This document shows, piece by piece, positions 1 to 6,497 of a stretch of DNA of 8,729 nt. How positions within the stretch are numbered: the stretch's first letter is position 1; the number at the start of each line of letters is the position of its first letter. Both the position numbers and the translations under genes were made by a program. Below the pieces are notes generated by a model. The model saw only the letters and a list, made by a program, of their open reading frames with translations, made no database searches and was not told the origin of the DNA. The DNA is from an uncultured Candidatus Udaeobacter sp. (GTDB taxonomy: Bacteria > Verrucomicrobiota > Verrucomicrobiia > Chthoniobacterales > UBA10450): contig CATPBS010000332.1 in the NCBI GenBank assembly GCA_955652715.1, positions 1 through 8,729 on the forward strand, in the 5' to 3' direction.

Positions 1-923
1 AGAATGCTGATGCGAAACGCCTTTTTTTGGACATAATCGAATGCCTGCGAGATCGCAAAAGGATCGGCCTCGGGATTTTTTTCCAAGATCGCCGTCTTCA
101 CTTCGTCGCGCAGTGCATCGACCGCTTTAGCGCGCGCAATCTTGCCTTCGGTGCAAAGTGCGCCTTCGATCCGGTCACCCGCAACGCGATAAGCGATATC
201 GAGCAGTTCCTGGTTCACCTGGAGCAACTGCGCCTCGCGCTTGGGTTTGCCCGCCATCGCCGCCAGCTCCTTTTGAATTCGAATCATCTCGCGTGCATGT
301 TCATGCGCGAACTCGAGCGCTTTTACGAATTCGGCTTCCGGCAGTTCGTTCGCCGAGCCTTCGATCATAATCACATCGTTTTCGGTGCCGACGTAAACAA
401 GATCGAGATCGCTCTGGCCACGCTCCGTATGGGTCGGGTTAGCGACGAATTGGCCGTTTATTCGGCCTATGCGAACGGCGCCGATTGGACCGGCAAATGG
501 AATATCCGAAACGCACAGCGCAGCGGATGCGCCGTTGAGCGCAAGAATGTCGGGATCGTTTTCACCGTCGGCGCTGAGCAGGATCGAGATGATCTGAGTG
601 TCGTAAAAGTATCCTTGTGGAAAGAGCGGCCGAAGCGGCCGATCGATCATGCGCGAAGTGAGCGTTTCCTTTTCCGTTGGCCGGCCTTCACGCTTGAAAT
701 AGCCACCGGGAAATTTCCCCACGGCTGCCGCCTTTTCGCGATAATCGACCGTGAGCGGGAAATAATCCTGACCTTCCTTGATAATTGGAGCCGAGACGGC
801 ACTGGCCAGCACCATAGTATCGCCGCATGAGACGACGACTGCCCCGTCGGCGAGTCTGGCTATTCTGCCGGTTTCGATAGAGATTTGATTGGCCCCGATT
901 TGGGCCGTGACCTTCTGTTGCAT
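1..923 (-). CDS. pnp: Polynucleotide phosphorylase, N-terminal ~307 residues (gene cut by the left window edge)
   Basis: PNPase is a 3'->5' phosphorolytic exoribonuclease that turns over mRNA in the cytoplasm, often in the RNA degradosome. The minus-strand frame starts at the ATG at 923-921 and stays open to base 1. It shows family landmarks: an opening with ETGRIARLADGAVVVSCGDT (about 17-36), FPLTVDYREKAAAVGKFPGG (about 54-73), FKREGRPTEKETLTSRMIDR ending near residue 95, RPLFPQG just after it, and ENDPDILALNGASAAL. These define the first RNase PH domain. The following residues to about 300 match the helical linker and the lead-in to the second RNase PH domain. The second RNase PH, KH and S1 domains would lie outside the window (whole protein usually about 700 aa). 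The start is supported by AGGA eight bases upstream and by position relative to homologues. It lies downstream of rpsO on the same strand, the classic rpsO-pnp arrangement. The long plus-strand open frame across it is a shadow. Confidence 0.97.
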   Translation of the reverse strand, partial: MQQKVTAQIGANQISIETGRIARLADGAVVVSCGDTMVLASAVSAPIIKEGQDYFPLTVDYREKAAAVGKFPGGYFKREGRPTEKETLTSRMIDRPLRPLFPQGYFYDTQIISILLSADGENDPDILALNGASAALCVSDIPFAGPIGAVRIGRINGQFVANPTHTERGQSDLDLVYVGTENDVIMIEGSANELPEAEFVKALEFAHEHAREMIRIQKELAAMAGKPKREAQLLQVNQELLDIAYRVAGDRIEGALCTEGKIARAKAVDALRDEVKTAILEKNPEADPFAISQAFDYVQKKAFRISI

Positions 924-924
924 T

Positions 925-1032
925 GTACTTTTCCTGGATGTGCGAGTTCCAGGCCGGTCACCCTGACTGTAGGTTTTAACCCCGTTACTGCGGGACTAAA
1001 ACCTAAAATCCAAGGTGTTACTGCGGCCTGGA
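925..1032 (-). promoter_or_regulatory. pnp leader: large two-tier stem-loop with a possible Shine-Dalgarno-sequestering switch
   Basis: The rpsO-pnp spacer contains nested inverted repeats. The outer stem is TCCAGGCC (948-955) with GGCCTGGA (1025-1032), 8 bp perfect. It is followed inward by CACC (959-962) with GGTG (1014-1017). Inside is a hairpin, AGGTTTTA (971-978) with TAAAACCT (997-1004), a 2x2 internal loop, then CCCG (981-984) with CGGG (991-994). In the minus-strand RNA, the CCTGGA segment at 953-948 can instead pair with TCCAGG at 938-933, which contains the AGG of the pnp ribosome binding site. The two pairings exclude each other. In Escherichia coli the pnp leader carries an RNase III-cleaved stem-loop used by PNPase to repress itself; an analogous role here is inference. 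The bases are seen directly; folding was not computed. Confidence 0.55.
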
Positions 1033-1107
1033 CTGCTGATTATGTTGTTTTCTAATTTACCTCTGGCTTTGAGCAGTTAAACAATTGAACACGAACTTCA
1101 CGAACGC

Positions 1108-1371
1108 TTATTTGCGCAGGTTCAGTTTATCGATCAGCTGTTTATAACGATCGGCTTTTGTTTTGCTCAAATAATCGAGCAAGCTCCGGCGTTGCGCGAC
1201 CATTTTAAGCAAGCCGCGGCGCGAGGAGTGATCTTTAAGGTTGGTCTTGAGGTGTTCGGTCAAATGCTCGATCCGGCGTGTGAGAAGTGCGACCTGCACA
1301 TCCGCGCTGCCGGTGTCTTTGTCGTGCAATTGGAACTCCTTAAGACCTAGCGTTTCGTTGCTCTCTGCCAT
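1108..1371 (-). CDS. rpsO: 30S ribosomal protein S15
   Basis: S15 binds 16S rRNA at the central three-way junction and nucleates assembly of the 30S platform. The 87-residue product has the usual length and its signature elements: [20 protein letters not shown] near 9-28, [20 protein letters not shown] near 30-49, [20 protein letters not shown] near 50-69, and a basic C-terminus. The start is the ATG at 1371-1369; the nearest SD-like AGG is nine bases upstream and sits in the 3' arm of a small hairpin (1379-1393). It precedes pnp on the same strand with 184 bases between them, and follows the GT2 gene after 79 bases. S15 represses its own mRNA in several bacteria through leader structures; the hairpin at the start codon would suit that, but this is inference. 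Confidence 0.98.
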   Translation of the reverse strand: MAESNETLGLKEFQLHDKDTGSADVQVALLTRRIEHLTEHLKTNLKDHSSRRGLLKMVAQRRSLLDYLSKTKADRYKQLIDKLNLRK

Positions 1372-1378
1372 AACGAAG

Positions 1379-1393
1379 CGCCTACTTTAGGCG
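1379..1393 (-). promoter_or_regulatory. Hairpin over the rpsO ribosome binding region
   Basis: CGCCTA (1379-1384), a 3-base loop, then TAGGCG (1388-1393) form a perfect 6-bp inverted repeat only seven bases upstream of the rpsO ATG. In the transcript the only SD-like AGG lies in the arm nearest the start codon, so the hairpin would hide it. This is a candidate control site for rpsO translation, possibly bound by S15 itself. No known S15 leader class was recognised. Confidence 0.4.
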
Positions 1394-1431
1394 AAGAACC
1401 TGTTTTAGCAACCGTGCATCGTAGCCACTCC

Positions 1432-1460
1432 TGCGGCATCCGTTGCATCCTTATGCCGCA
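1432..1460 (-). other. Inverted repeat spanning the GT2 stop codon, upstream of rpsO
   Basis: TGCGGCAT (1432-1439) and ATGCCGCA (1453-1460) are perfectly complementary with a 13-base loop, and the TAA stop of the glycosyltransferase gene (1453-1451) overlaps the structure. There is no run of T after the stem on the minus strand, so it is not a convincing intrinsic terminator. It could slow or partly end transcription into rpsO, or stabilise the upstream mRNA. Confidence 0.3.
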
Positions 1461-2161
1461 TGCTTTTCGCGTTTGCCGTCGTACCAGAGGCGCAGTCTCG
1501 CGCGCGAGCGCGCCACACGTCGTCCTCCGATGATCACACTGAAGAAGTTGCTAAAAATTTGTTTCGCCGGGTACATGCGCAATTTCCGGCCGGAAGTGAG
1601 GATGGGTTCCCGCAGCACCTTGAAGCGTCCAAGCTTCCTCAATGCGAGGCTAAAATAAACTTCTTCGCCGACAAAGTATTGCTCATCGAAGCCGCCGATT
1701 TCTTCGAAGTTGCGTCGCGTGGTGAAAAGAAAAGCGCCTGCGCCGAGATTGAGCCCAAAGTAAAGCGCACAAAACGCGCGCAAGAGAATGCGTCCCCAGA
1801 GAGGAACGAATCCATCGACCGCCACGCGAGCGACGCCACCCGAGTAACCGGCTTCCAGAGCGGCGATCGCTTGCGTAATGTGCGACCGGTTGATCCGCGT
1901 ATCGGCGTCGACGAAGAACAGATATTCCCCCTGCGCAGCCCGCGCGCCTGCGTTCCGGGCGGCCGCGATTTGGCGTCGATTGATTCGGATGACTTTCGCA
2001 CCGGCATGCGAGGCGATCTCTGGCGTCGCGTCGGTCGACGCATCGTCAGCTACGATCACTTCGCACGGCTGCGCAGTGCCAGAAGCCGCACCGTGAATCG
2101 CGGCGATTGTTGCGGAGAGCTCCAGCTCCTCATTGTACGCTGGAATGATGAATGAAATCAT
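1451..2161 (-). CDS. Family 2 glycosyltransferase (GT-A fold), soluble
   Basis: This predicted enzyme transfers a sugar from a nucleotide-sugar donor to an unidentified acceptor. The start is placed at the ATG at 2161-2159 because AGGA lies six to seven bases upstream and the protein then begins directly with the first beta strand; an ATG six codons earlier has no such site. Landmarks in the 236-residue product are IIPAYNEE (5-12), VADDASTDAT (37-46), the metal and nucleotide-sugar binding FVDADT (DAD at 85-87), GGFDEQYFVGEEVYF (156-170) where the acidic pair EE 166-167 occupies the usual catalytic-base region, and a basic tail from about 213. The segment 118-146 is hydrophobic and may sit against the membrane, but no clear transmembrane anchor is present. 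It starts 30 bases after the VOC gene stop on the same strand, so the two are probably co-transcribed. A long open frame on the opposite strand is a shadow. Confidence 0.92.
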   Translation of the reverse strand: MISFIIPAYNEELELSATIAAIHGAASGTAQPCEVIVADDASTDATPEIASHAGAKVIRINRRQIAAARNAGARAAQGEYLFFVDADTRINRSHITQAIAALEAGYSGGVARVAVDGFVPLWGRILLRAFCALYFGLNLGAGAFLFTTRRNFEEIGGFDEQYFVGEEVYFSLALRKLGRFKVLREPILTSGRKLRMYPAKQIFSNFFSVIIGGRRVARSRARLRLWYDGKREKHAA

Positions 2162-2191
2162 TGTTTCCTGAGGCAGCATCTTGCTTGTGAT

Positions 2192-2641
2192 TTACAGATA
2201 CGCAAGGCGGTGGCTTGCGCTGCATCGATCACTTCGCATCGAATTTAATCCCGCCTTCTGCACCTCCGCATAAGGCAAAAGCCAGACAAGCGATTCGTCG
2301 TGAAGATCGACAACCTGAATGCGGTTGCCCCAGGGATCGCGAAAATCGCAGCGGAACGGCGGCTCCAGCTTCAGTTTGTATTTTTCCGTGAGTTTCTTGC
2401 GAACTTCGGCCAGCTGCGCTTCATCGCGAACCATGATCCCGAAATGCCTCATGTTCGCCCGTTGCACTTGTTCCACTTCGAAAATCGCGAGGAACTGGTG
2501 CTCGCCTAACTTGAAGAAGGCATCGCCCTCGCCGCCGCTCATCAGCTCGAGATTGAAAACGTCTTTGTAAAACGCCACCGCCTTCTTGATGTCGTCCACC
2601 TCGATAACGACATGATTACATCCATAAACCTGCACGCTCAT
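2192..2641 (-). CDS. VOC-superfamily protein (glyoxalase/dioxygenase fold)
   Basis: The 149-residue product has the paired beta-alpha-beta-beta-beta modules of the vicinal oxygen chelate superfamily. It opens with GCNHVVIEVDDIKKAVAFYK (7-26), and the second module begins at RHFGIMVRD (65-73), ending with CDFRDPWGNRIQVVDLHDES (98-117). Likely metal-site positions are H10, E55 and H66; the usual final glutamate in the D-P-x-G-N-x-I-E pattern is Q109 here. Known members include glyoxalase I, fosfomycin and bleomycin resistance proteins and extradiol dioxygenases; nothing in the sequence picks one, so substrate is unknown. About 20 residues after 128 look unrelated to the fold. The start is the ATG at 2641-2639, preceded by only a weak GAG. 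It is divergent from the membrane glycosyltransferase at 2765 and leads the GT2 gene. Confidence 0.88.
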   Translation of the reverse strand: MSVQVYGCNHVVIEVDDIKKAVAFYKDVFNLELMSGGEGDAFFKLGEHQFLAIFEVEQVQRANMRHFGIMVRDEAQLAEVRKKLTEKYKLKLEPPFRCDFRDPWGNRIQVVDLHDESLVWLLPYAEVQKAGLNSMRSDRCSASHRLAYL

Positions 2642-2764
2642 ATCTCAGTTTAGCCGAAAATGAAACCCGTGCGAAAATGACCGCCGCAAGATTGTAAAGA
2701 ATAAACCGTTACACGACACTGGGCCCGTCCCAATCTGCCGAGTCCAAAGGATTTCTTTTCACCA
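2642..2764. other. Divergent intergenic region (VOC gene / membrane glycosyltransferase)
   Basis: These 123 bases separate two divergently oriented genes and must hold promoters for both. An AAGGA lies 13 bases before the ATG at 2765, a long spacing. On the minus strand TTTACA (about 2697-2702) is a possible -35, but no convincing -10 partner was found. No clear operator palindrome or RNA gene was seen. Confidence 0.4.
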
Positions 2765-4318
2765 ATGCGCGATTCAATTCCGGCAGTGAATGAGAGACGC
2801 TTCGGCGCCGAATTAGCGCTAATGGTTTTCTTAAGTGCGGTAGCGCTGCTCGTCCACATAATCACAAACGGGCGCTACGGTTATTTTCGCGACGAGCTCT
2901 ATTACATTGCGTGCGGGCGACATCTCGCTTGTGGATACGTCGATCAGCCGCCGCTGTCGATCTTGCTTCTACGATTGAGCGAAATCCTGCTAGGCGATTC
3001 GCTGTTTGCGATTCGCCTGCTCCCTGCACTGGCGGGCGCGGCGACTGTTGCACTCACAGGCGCGATCGTGCGGGAACTGGGCGGACGCGAATGGGCGGTC
3101 GCGCTTAGCTGCGCGGCCTCACTCTTCGCGCTATTCAACCTGGCTGTTGGCAATTTTTTTTCCATGAACGCGTTTGAGCCGCTCTTCTGGACGGGATGCA
3201 TTTATCTCTTTGTCCGGATTGTTAACGGTGGCTCACCGACGCTTTGGCTTTGGCTGGGTGCGCTACTGGGGCTTAGTCTGGAAAACAAACATTCTACGGC
3301 GTTTTTCGCCGCTGGTATTTTCGTTGCGCTCCTACTGACGCCTGAGCGCCGCTATTTCGCGGGAAAATGGATCTGGCTCGGCGGCCTAATCGCGTTTGCC
3401 ATTGCGTTGCCCAACATTCTATGGCAAGCCCGTCATCACTGGCCCACGTACGAACTGCTGAGCAACATCGCTCACAGCAACAAAAACGTCCCGCTCAGCC
3501 CGGCACAATTCATTGTGCAGCAGGTTGTTCTCATGAATCCTGGAACATTCCCGCTATGGCTCGCCGGGCTATTGTGGTTGTTCGGTTCACGCGACGGCCG
3601 GCGCCACTGCGCCCTCGGAATCATATATCTGGTCACGCTGGCCGAGTTCATTGTTTTACATGGCAAAAGCTATTACCTCGCGCCTGCGTATCCGATGCTC
3701 TTCGCAGCGGGAAGCGTGGCCGTAGAGCAGGTTTTCGCCGCCCGCCTTAAATGGCTCAAACCGGTGTCGCTCGGCGTGATCCTTGTCACGGGGGCGTTAT
3801 TTGCGCCCTTGGCCCTGCCGATTTTGCCACCCGACGAACTTATCGCATACATGCGAGCGATCCATCTACAACCGCCCCGCACGGAGACGTCACATACCGC
3901 GGCGCTGCCGCAGGTTTTCGCCGACCAGTTTGGCTCGGAACAAATGGTCGGATCGGTTGCGCACGTTTATCATCACTTGCGGCCCGAGGATCGGGAACGC
4001 GCCGCCATATTCTGCCAAAACTACGGCGAGGCTGGAGCGATCGATTTTTTTGGCCCGAAGCTTGGCTTGCCGCCGGCGATTTCCGGGCATCAGAATTATT
4101 TTCTCTGGGGACCGCGCGATTGGACCGGCGAAGTTGTTTTGGTGCTCGACACAAACGACGAGGACGAGCGCGAGCTATTCGCCTCGGTCCAAGATTTGGG
4201 ACAAATCGTCAGCAGTCCGAGGGCGATGCCGTTCGAGCGGCGAATGCACGTTTTTCTCTGCCGCGATTTGAAGGCAAGCGTGCAAGAATTTTGGCCGCGT
4301 GTAAAAAAGTGGTTGTAA
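2765..4318 (+). CDS. Polytopic membrane glycosyltransferase, GT39/ArnT-like (PMT_2 type)
   Basis: This family transfers a sugar from a polyprenyl-phosphate carrier to a lipid, glycan or protein on the outer face of the inner membrane. The 517-residue protein has a first membrane helix at about 15-34, then the first external loop with GYFRDELYYIACGRHL (39-54) and GYVDQPPL (57-64), where the acidic D43-E44 correspond to the catalytic acidic motif of GT-C enzymes. More hydrophobic helices follow to about 353. Further family-like landmarks are SLENKHSTAFF (171-181) and HGKSYYLAPAYPMLFAAG (299-316). Residues from about 355 to 517 form a soluble, probably periplasmic, C-terminal domain with Tyr/His-rich segments (YHHLRPEDRE, GHQNYFLWGPRDW). 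The ATG at 2765 is used; AAGGA sits 13 bases upstream. It is monocistronic in this window and ends 19 bases from the convergent ATP-grasp gene. The acceptor cannot be told from sequence. Confidence 0.9.
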   Translation: MRDSIPAVNERRFGAELALMVFLSAVALLVHIITNGRYGYFRDELYYIACGRHLACGYVDQPPLSILLLRLSEILLGDSLFAIRLLPALAGAATVALTGAIVRELGGREWAVALSCAASLFALFNLAVGNFFSMNAFEPLFWTGCIYLFVRIVNGGSPTLWLWLGALLGLSLENKHSTAFFAAGIFVALLLTPERRYFAGKWIWLGGLIAFAIALPNILWQARHHWPTYELLSNIAHSNKNVPLSPAQFIVQQVVLMNPGTFPLWLAGLLWLFGSRDGRRHCALGIIYLVTLAEFIVLHGKSYYLAPAYPMLFAAGSVAVEQVFAARLKWLKPVSLGVILVTGALFAPLALPILPPDELIAYMRAIHLQPPRTETSHTAALPQVFADQFGSEQMVGSVAHVYHHLRPEDRERAAIFCQNYGEAGAIDFFGPKLGLPPAISGHQNYFLWGPRDWTGEVVLVLDTNDEDERELFASVQDLGQIVSSPRAMPFERRMHVFLCRDLKASVQEFWPRVKKWL

Positions 4319-4337
4319 GTCCCGAATGCTTTCAGGA

Positions 4338-5357
4338 TCAATCGCGAAGCGTTTTCATCCCTTGCCGCGCGATCCGGTCAATCAGTTGCGGATACAGAAA
4401 GCCAGCCTTTGCCGCTGACAGCGCGAAGTCCTCGTCGTCTGCGAGGATCGGATTCGGGTTCGCCTCGATGAAAAAGAGTTTGTTGTCGGGCGTCAGTCGA
4501 AGATCTATGCGCGCGTAGCCATCGATTGTCAGCAAACGATAAATCTCTTTACACCTCTCTTGGATGTCGGTGACAAGCGCCGGATCGAGATCTTCGGCGA
4601 ACTGGTTCTCCAAGCCCCAGCGTTTGCGATATTCGTCATCCCATTTCGCGCTGTAGGTGGCGATCTTTGGTTCGTTCGGCCGCACTTCACGGAAGACCAG
4701 CTCGCGAATCGGGAACACTGTCAACTTCACGTTGCCCATCAGACTCACATAAAGTTCACGTCCCTCGATATATTCCTCTGCGATGGCGTCGCTGTTGTAT
4801 TTCTCGTGAATAAAACCGACCCGCTCACGGAAATCGTCGTCGGTCTCGACGAAAGACGCCTGCGAAATGCCGTACGACGCTTCTTCTTTTACGGGCTTTA
4901 CCAGGATCGGAAACTTGAGCTGCTTCGGTCGCCCGATGCGCTGGCCACGCGGAACGACGACGAAATGGGGCACATGGATTCCGTGATAATGCAGAATCTT
5001 TTTTGAAATTCCTTTGTGCTTGCAAAGCGTGAGGCCGGTTGAGCCGCAGCCAGTAAAGGGCCGCCCTTGCATTTCGAAAAATGAAACGATGTTCTGATCG
5101 AACCCGGGGTTGTTCCTAAATTGCTCGACGAGGTTGAAAAGAACATCCGGCGCGAATGTCTCGAGCTTTTGCCGGAGAAGATCGACATCGTCAAAGATGG
5201 CGAGATGCTCTGCCGTATGGCCGAGCACGCCGAGCGCAGCCATGACGTCCGCCTCGGTTTTCCAATCCTTCGTTTTCATCTCCTTACTGAAGTCCTGATC
5301 GAGGCTGGTGGGACTTGTGCCGTCGAAAAGCACGAGGACTTTGAGTTTCTTTTTCAC
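4338..5357 (-). CDS. ATP-grasp carboxylate-amine ligase, D-Ala-D-Ala-ligase-like
   Basis: ATP-grasp ligases activate a carboxylate as an acyl-phosphate and join it to an amine or thiol. The 339-residue product matches the D-alanine-D-alanine ligase group: an N-terminal preATP-grasp fold (KVLVLFDG near 6-13, PDVLFNLVEQF 70-80), GCGSTGLTLCKHKGISKKIL (103-122) with the nucleotide-side lysine, FPILVKPVKEEASYGI (149-164, K154 for phosphates), EEYIEGRELYVSLMG (194-208), and the metal site RIDLRL (D285) plus FFIEANPNP (E298, N300). A true Ddl usually ends in an N-x-x-P-G-x-T pattern; here it is ANPNPILADDEDF, so a different substrate is likely and cell-wall D-Ala-D-Ala synthesis should not be assumed. 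The start is a GTG (5357-5355) without a clear ribosome binding site; an 83-bp repeat element begins 16 bases upstream. It lies downstream of a metallopeptidase on the same strand and may be co-transcribed with it. Confidence 0.9.
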   Translation of the reverse strand: MKKKLKVLVLFDGTSPTSLDQDFSKEMKTKDWKTEADVMAALGVLGHTAEHLAIFDDVDLLRQKLETFAPDVLFNLVEQFRNNPGFDQNIVSFFEMQGRPFTGCGSTGLTLCKHKGISKKILHYHGIHVPHFVVVPRGQRIGRPKQLKFPILVKPVKEEASYGISQASFVETDDDFRERVGFIHEKYNSDAIAEEYIEGRELYVSLMGNVKLTVFPIRELVFREVRPNEPKIATYSAKWDDEYRKRWGLENQFAEDLDPALVTDIQERCKEIYRLLTIDGYARIDLRLTPDNKLFFIEANPNPILADDEDFALSAAKAGFLYPQLIDRIARQGMKTLRD

Positions 5358-5373
5358 GCTATTTCGTTGGTTT

Positions 5374-5456
5374 TGTCATTCCGAGCGATGTCGAGGAATC
5401 TCTCAATTTATTCTAAGGCAAACTCAGGGACGTCTCGACTTGCGTCCGAGATGACA
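5374..5456. repeat. Inverted-repeat intergenic element (MITE/REP-like)
   Basis: The 83-bp element begins TGTCATTCCGAGCGATGTCG and ends with the imperfect complement finishing in CCGAGATGACA. The outer six bases are perfect (TGTCAT/ATGACA), and the arms stay alignable for about 22 bases with small indels, including matching GTCGAG. The centre is A+T-rich. Ends of this TGTCATTCCGAG...GAGGAATCTC kind are familiar as dispersed intergenic repeats in several environmental bacterial groups; that is recollection, not a search. It fills nearly the whole gap between the peptidase stop (5467) and the ATP-grasp GTG (5357). Confidence 0.7.
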
Positions 5457-5466
5457 ATGCACCTGG

Positions 5467-6483
5467 TCATTTGGTGCGCTTGAATTTGCCGGTGAAAAGA
5501 TAATTCATCACCAGCGTGGTAATGAAAGCCGAGACGCGAAAATCCTGCTGCGGATCGTCGTTGTGCACATGGAGTCCCAGCTGGTCGGAGCGTTCGATCA
5601 GTCGCGCGAGCAATCTGTTCACACTGAACTTTTTCTCGTTGGTCCACTGGCACACCGAGTTCAACAGTCGTCGCCGCCGTCGTCGCAGATACGAACTCGC
5701 TTTAATCCCAGCTGGTGCGGCGAAAAGCTGCCGCAGATCTGCATCGTAGAAATCCGGATACGTGTCCGCGTAAAGTTTTCGTTTGCGCGCATAATAAGTT
5801 TTGAGCTTGACGTTCAGGAAATCATAATCGGCGATGCGATACTCCGGCATATGCGACGGTGATTTTCCCGCCAAGGATTTCATCAATTCATCGACGTATT
5901 CGAGTTTTTGGAGCGCCCGCCATCCAGAGTAACGCTTGCGCCAGTCAAGTCCCGGAGTGAGCCAAACCGCGAAAGTCTCCGCGAAATCTTCATCTGGATG
6001 GCTCTGAGCGTACCAATCCTCGAGATGCATCACGTAACTGCGGCTGAACGGGCGCGGCCGGTAGGTATCCGGCGTCTCCTCGCGCGACGTCGGCCCGAAA
6101 ATCTGCCGCCACTTTTTCTTACGGGTAAGCTGGTAGGCGTAGGTGTAGGCGTGTCCCGCCTCGTGCCGCATCAGTTTCATAAACCACTCTTTCGTTCCGC
6201 CCTCGACTTCGAGCATCATAGTGCGCTCTAGCGCCCGTAGCCGCTCATGCACGAGAAAAAACGGGACGAAGATCGCCGGGATGCCGATCGGCACGAACCA
6301 TTCATCGCCGACGTGACACGGCGGATGAAACGCGAGTCCCTTGGCCGACAACTCGTCGTAGAGTTGCCGGATAAGCGGTTCGAGTGGCGTGCCCTCAAGC
6401 CGCAAGCCGAGCGCGGAGATGCGGCGTTCGAGAAGTTCCTCGTCGCTGAGTGATGCCCAATCGGCAACGTCCATTTCGCGCAC
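5467..6483 (-). CDS. Putative cytosolic zinc metallopeptidase (HEAGH, gluzincin-like)
   Basis: The 338-residue protein carries HEAGH at 107-111 (H107 and H111 as zinc ligands, E108 catalytic) and, about 55 residues later, DEDFAETFAVWLTPG (164-178) where E169 is the expected third zinc ligand of the gluzincin clan. This combination matches the bacterial 'putative zinc-binding metallopeptidase' family. No signal peptide or membrane helix is evident, so it is probably cytoplasmic. A run of six arginines at 267-272 precedes a helical C-terminal domain. The substrate is unknown. The frame opens with a GTG at 6483-6481, with an in-frame ATG three codons later (6474-6472); neither has a clear ribosome binding site. 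It begins 14 bases after the stop of the methyltransferase-nuclease gene and precedes the ATP-grasp ligase, so the three may form one transcript. A peptidase beside a peptide-bond-type ligase suggests a shared substrate, which is inference. Confidence 0.85.
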   Translation of the reverse strand: MREMDVADWASLSDEELLERRISALGLRLEGTPLEPLIRQLYDELSAKGLAFHPPCHVGDEWFVPIGIPAIFVPFFLVHERLRALERTMMLEVEGGTKEWFMKLMRHEAGHAYTYAYQLTRKKKWRQIFGPTSREETPDTYRPRPFSRSYVMHLEDWYAQSHPDEDFAETFAVWLTPGLDWRKRYSGWRALQKLEYVDELMKSLAGKSPSHMPEYRIADYDFLNVKLKTYYARKRKLYADTYPDFYDADLRQLFAAPAGIKASSYLRRRRRRLLNSVCQWTNEKKFSVNRLLARLIERSDQLGLHVHNDDPQQDFRVSAFITTLVMNYLFTGKFKRTK

Positions 6484-6497
6484 GGTATCAGTTCGCG

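Noticed and set aside
27..830. 267-codon open frame on the plus strand
   Set aside because: It lies antisense to pnp, whose minus-strand translation shows clear PNPase motifs; the plus-strand product has no recognisable domain.
1460..2155. 231-codon open frame on the plus strand
   Set aside because: It is the complement of the GT2 glycosyltransferase gene; the minus strand has the family motifs and a good ribosome binding site.
4319..4337. Bidirectional terminator between the convergent membrane glycosyltransferase and ATP-grasp genes
   Set aside because: The 19-base gap has no stem-loop or T tract.
3751..4518. 255-codon plus-strand frame overlapping the end of the membrane glycosyltransferase and the ATP-grasp gene
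   Set aside because: It spans the end of one gene and the start of a convergent one in a different frame, with an Arg-rich composition typical of shadows in G+C-rich DNA.
4560..5006. 148-codon plus-strand frame
   Set aside because: It is antisense to the ATP-grasp core motifs and has no domain signal.
4338..5357. Housekeeping D-alanine-D-alanine ligase (ddl)
   Set aside because: The ATP-grasp core fits, but the C-terminal substrate signature of Ddl is replaced by ANPNPILADDEDF and no cell-wall genes lie nearby, so the specific name was not used.
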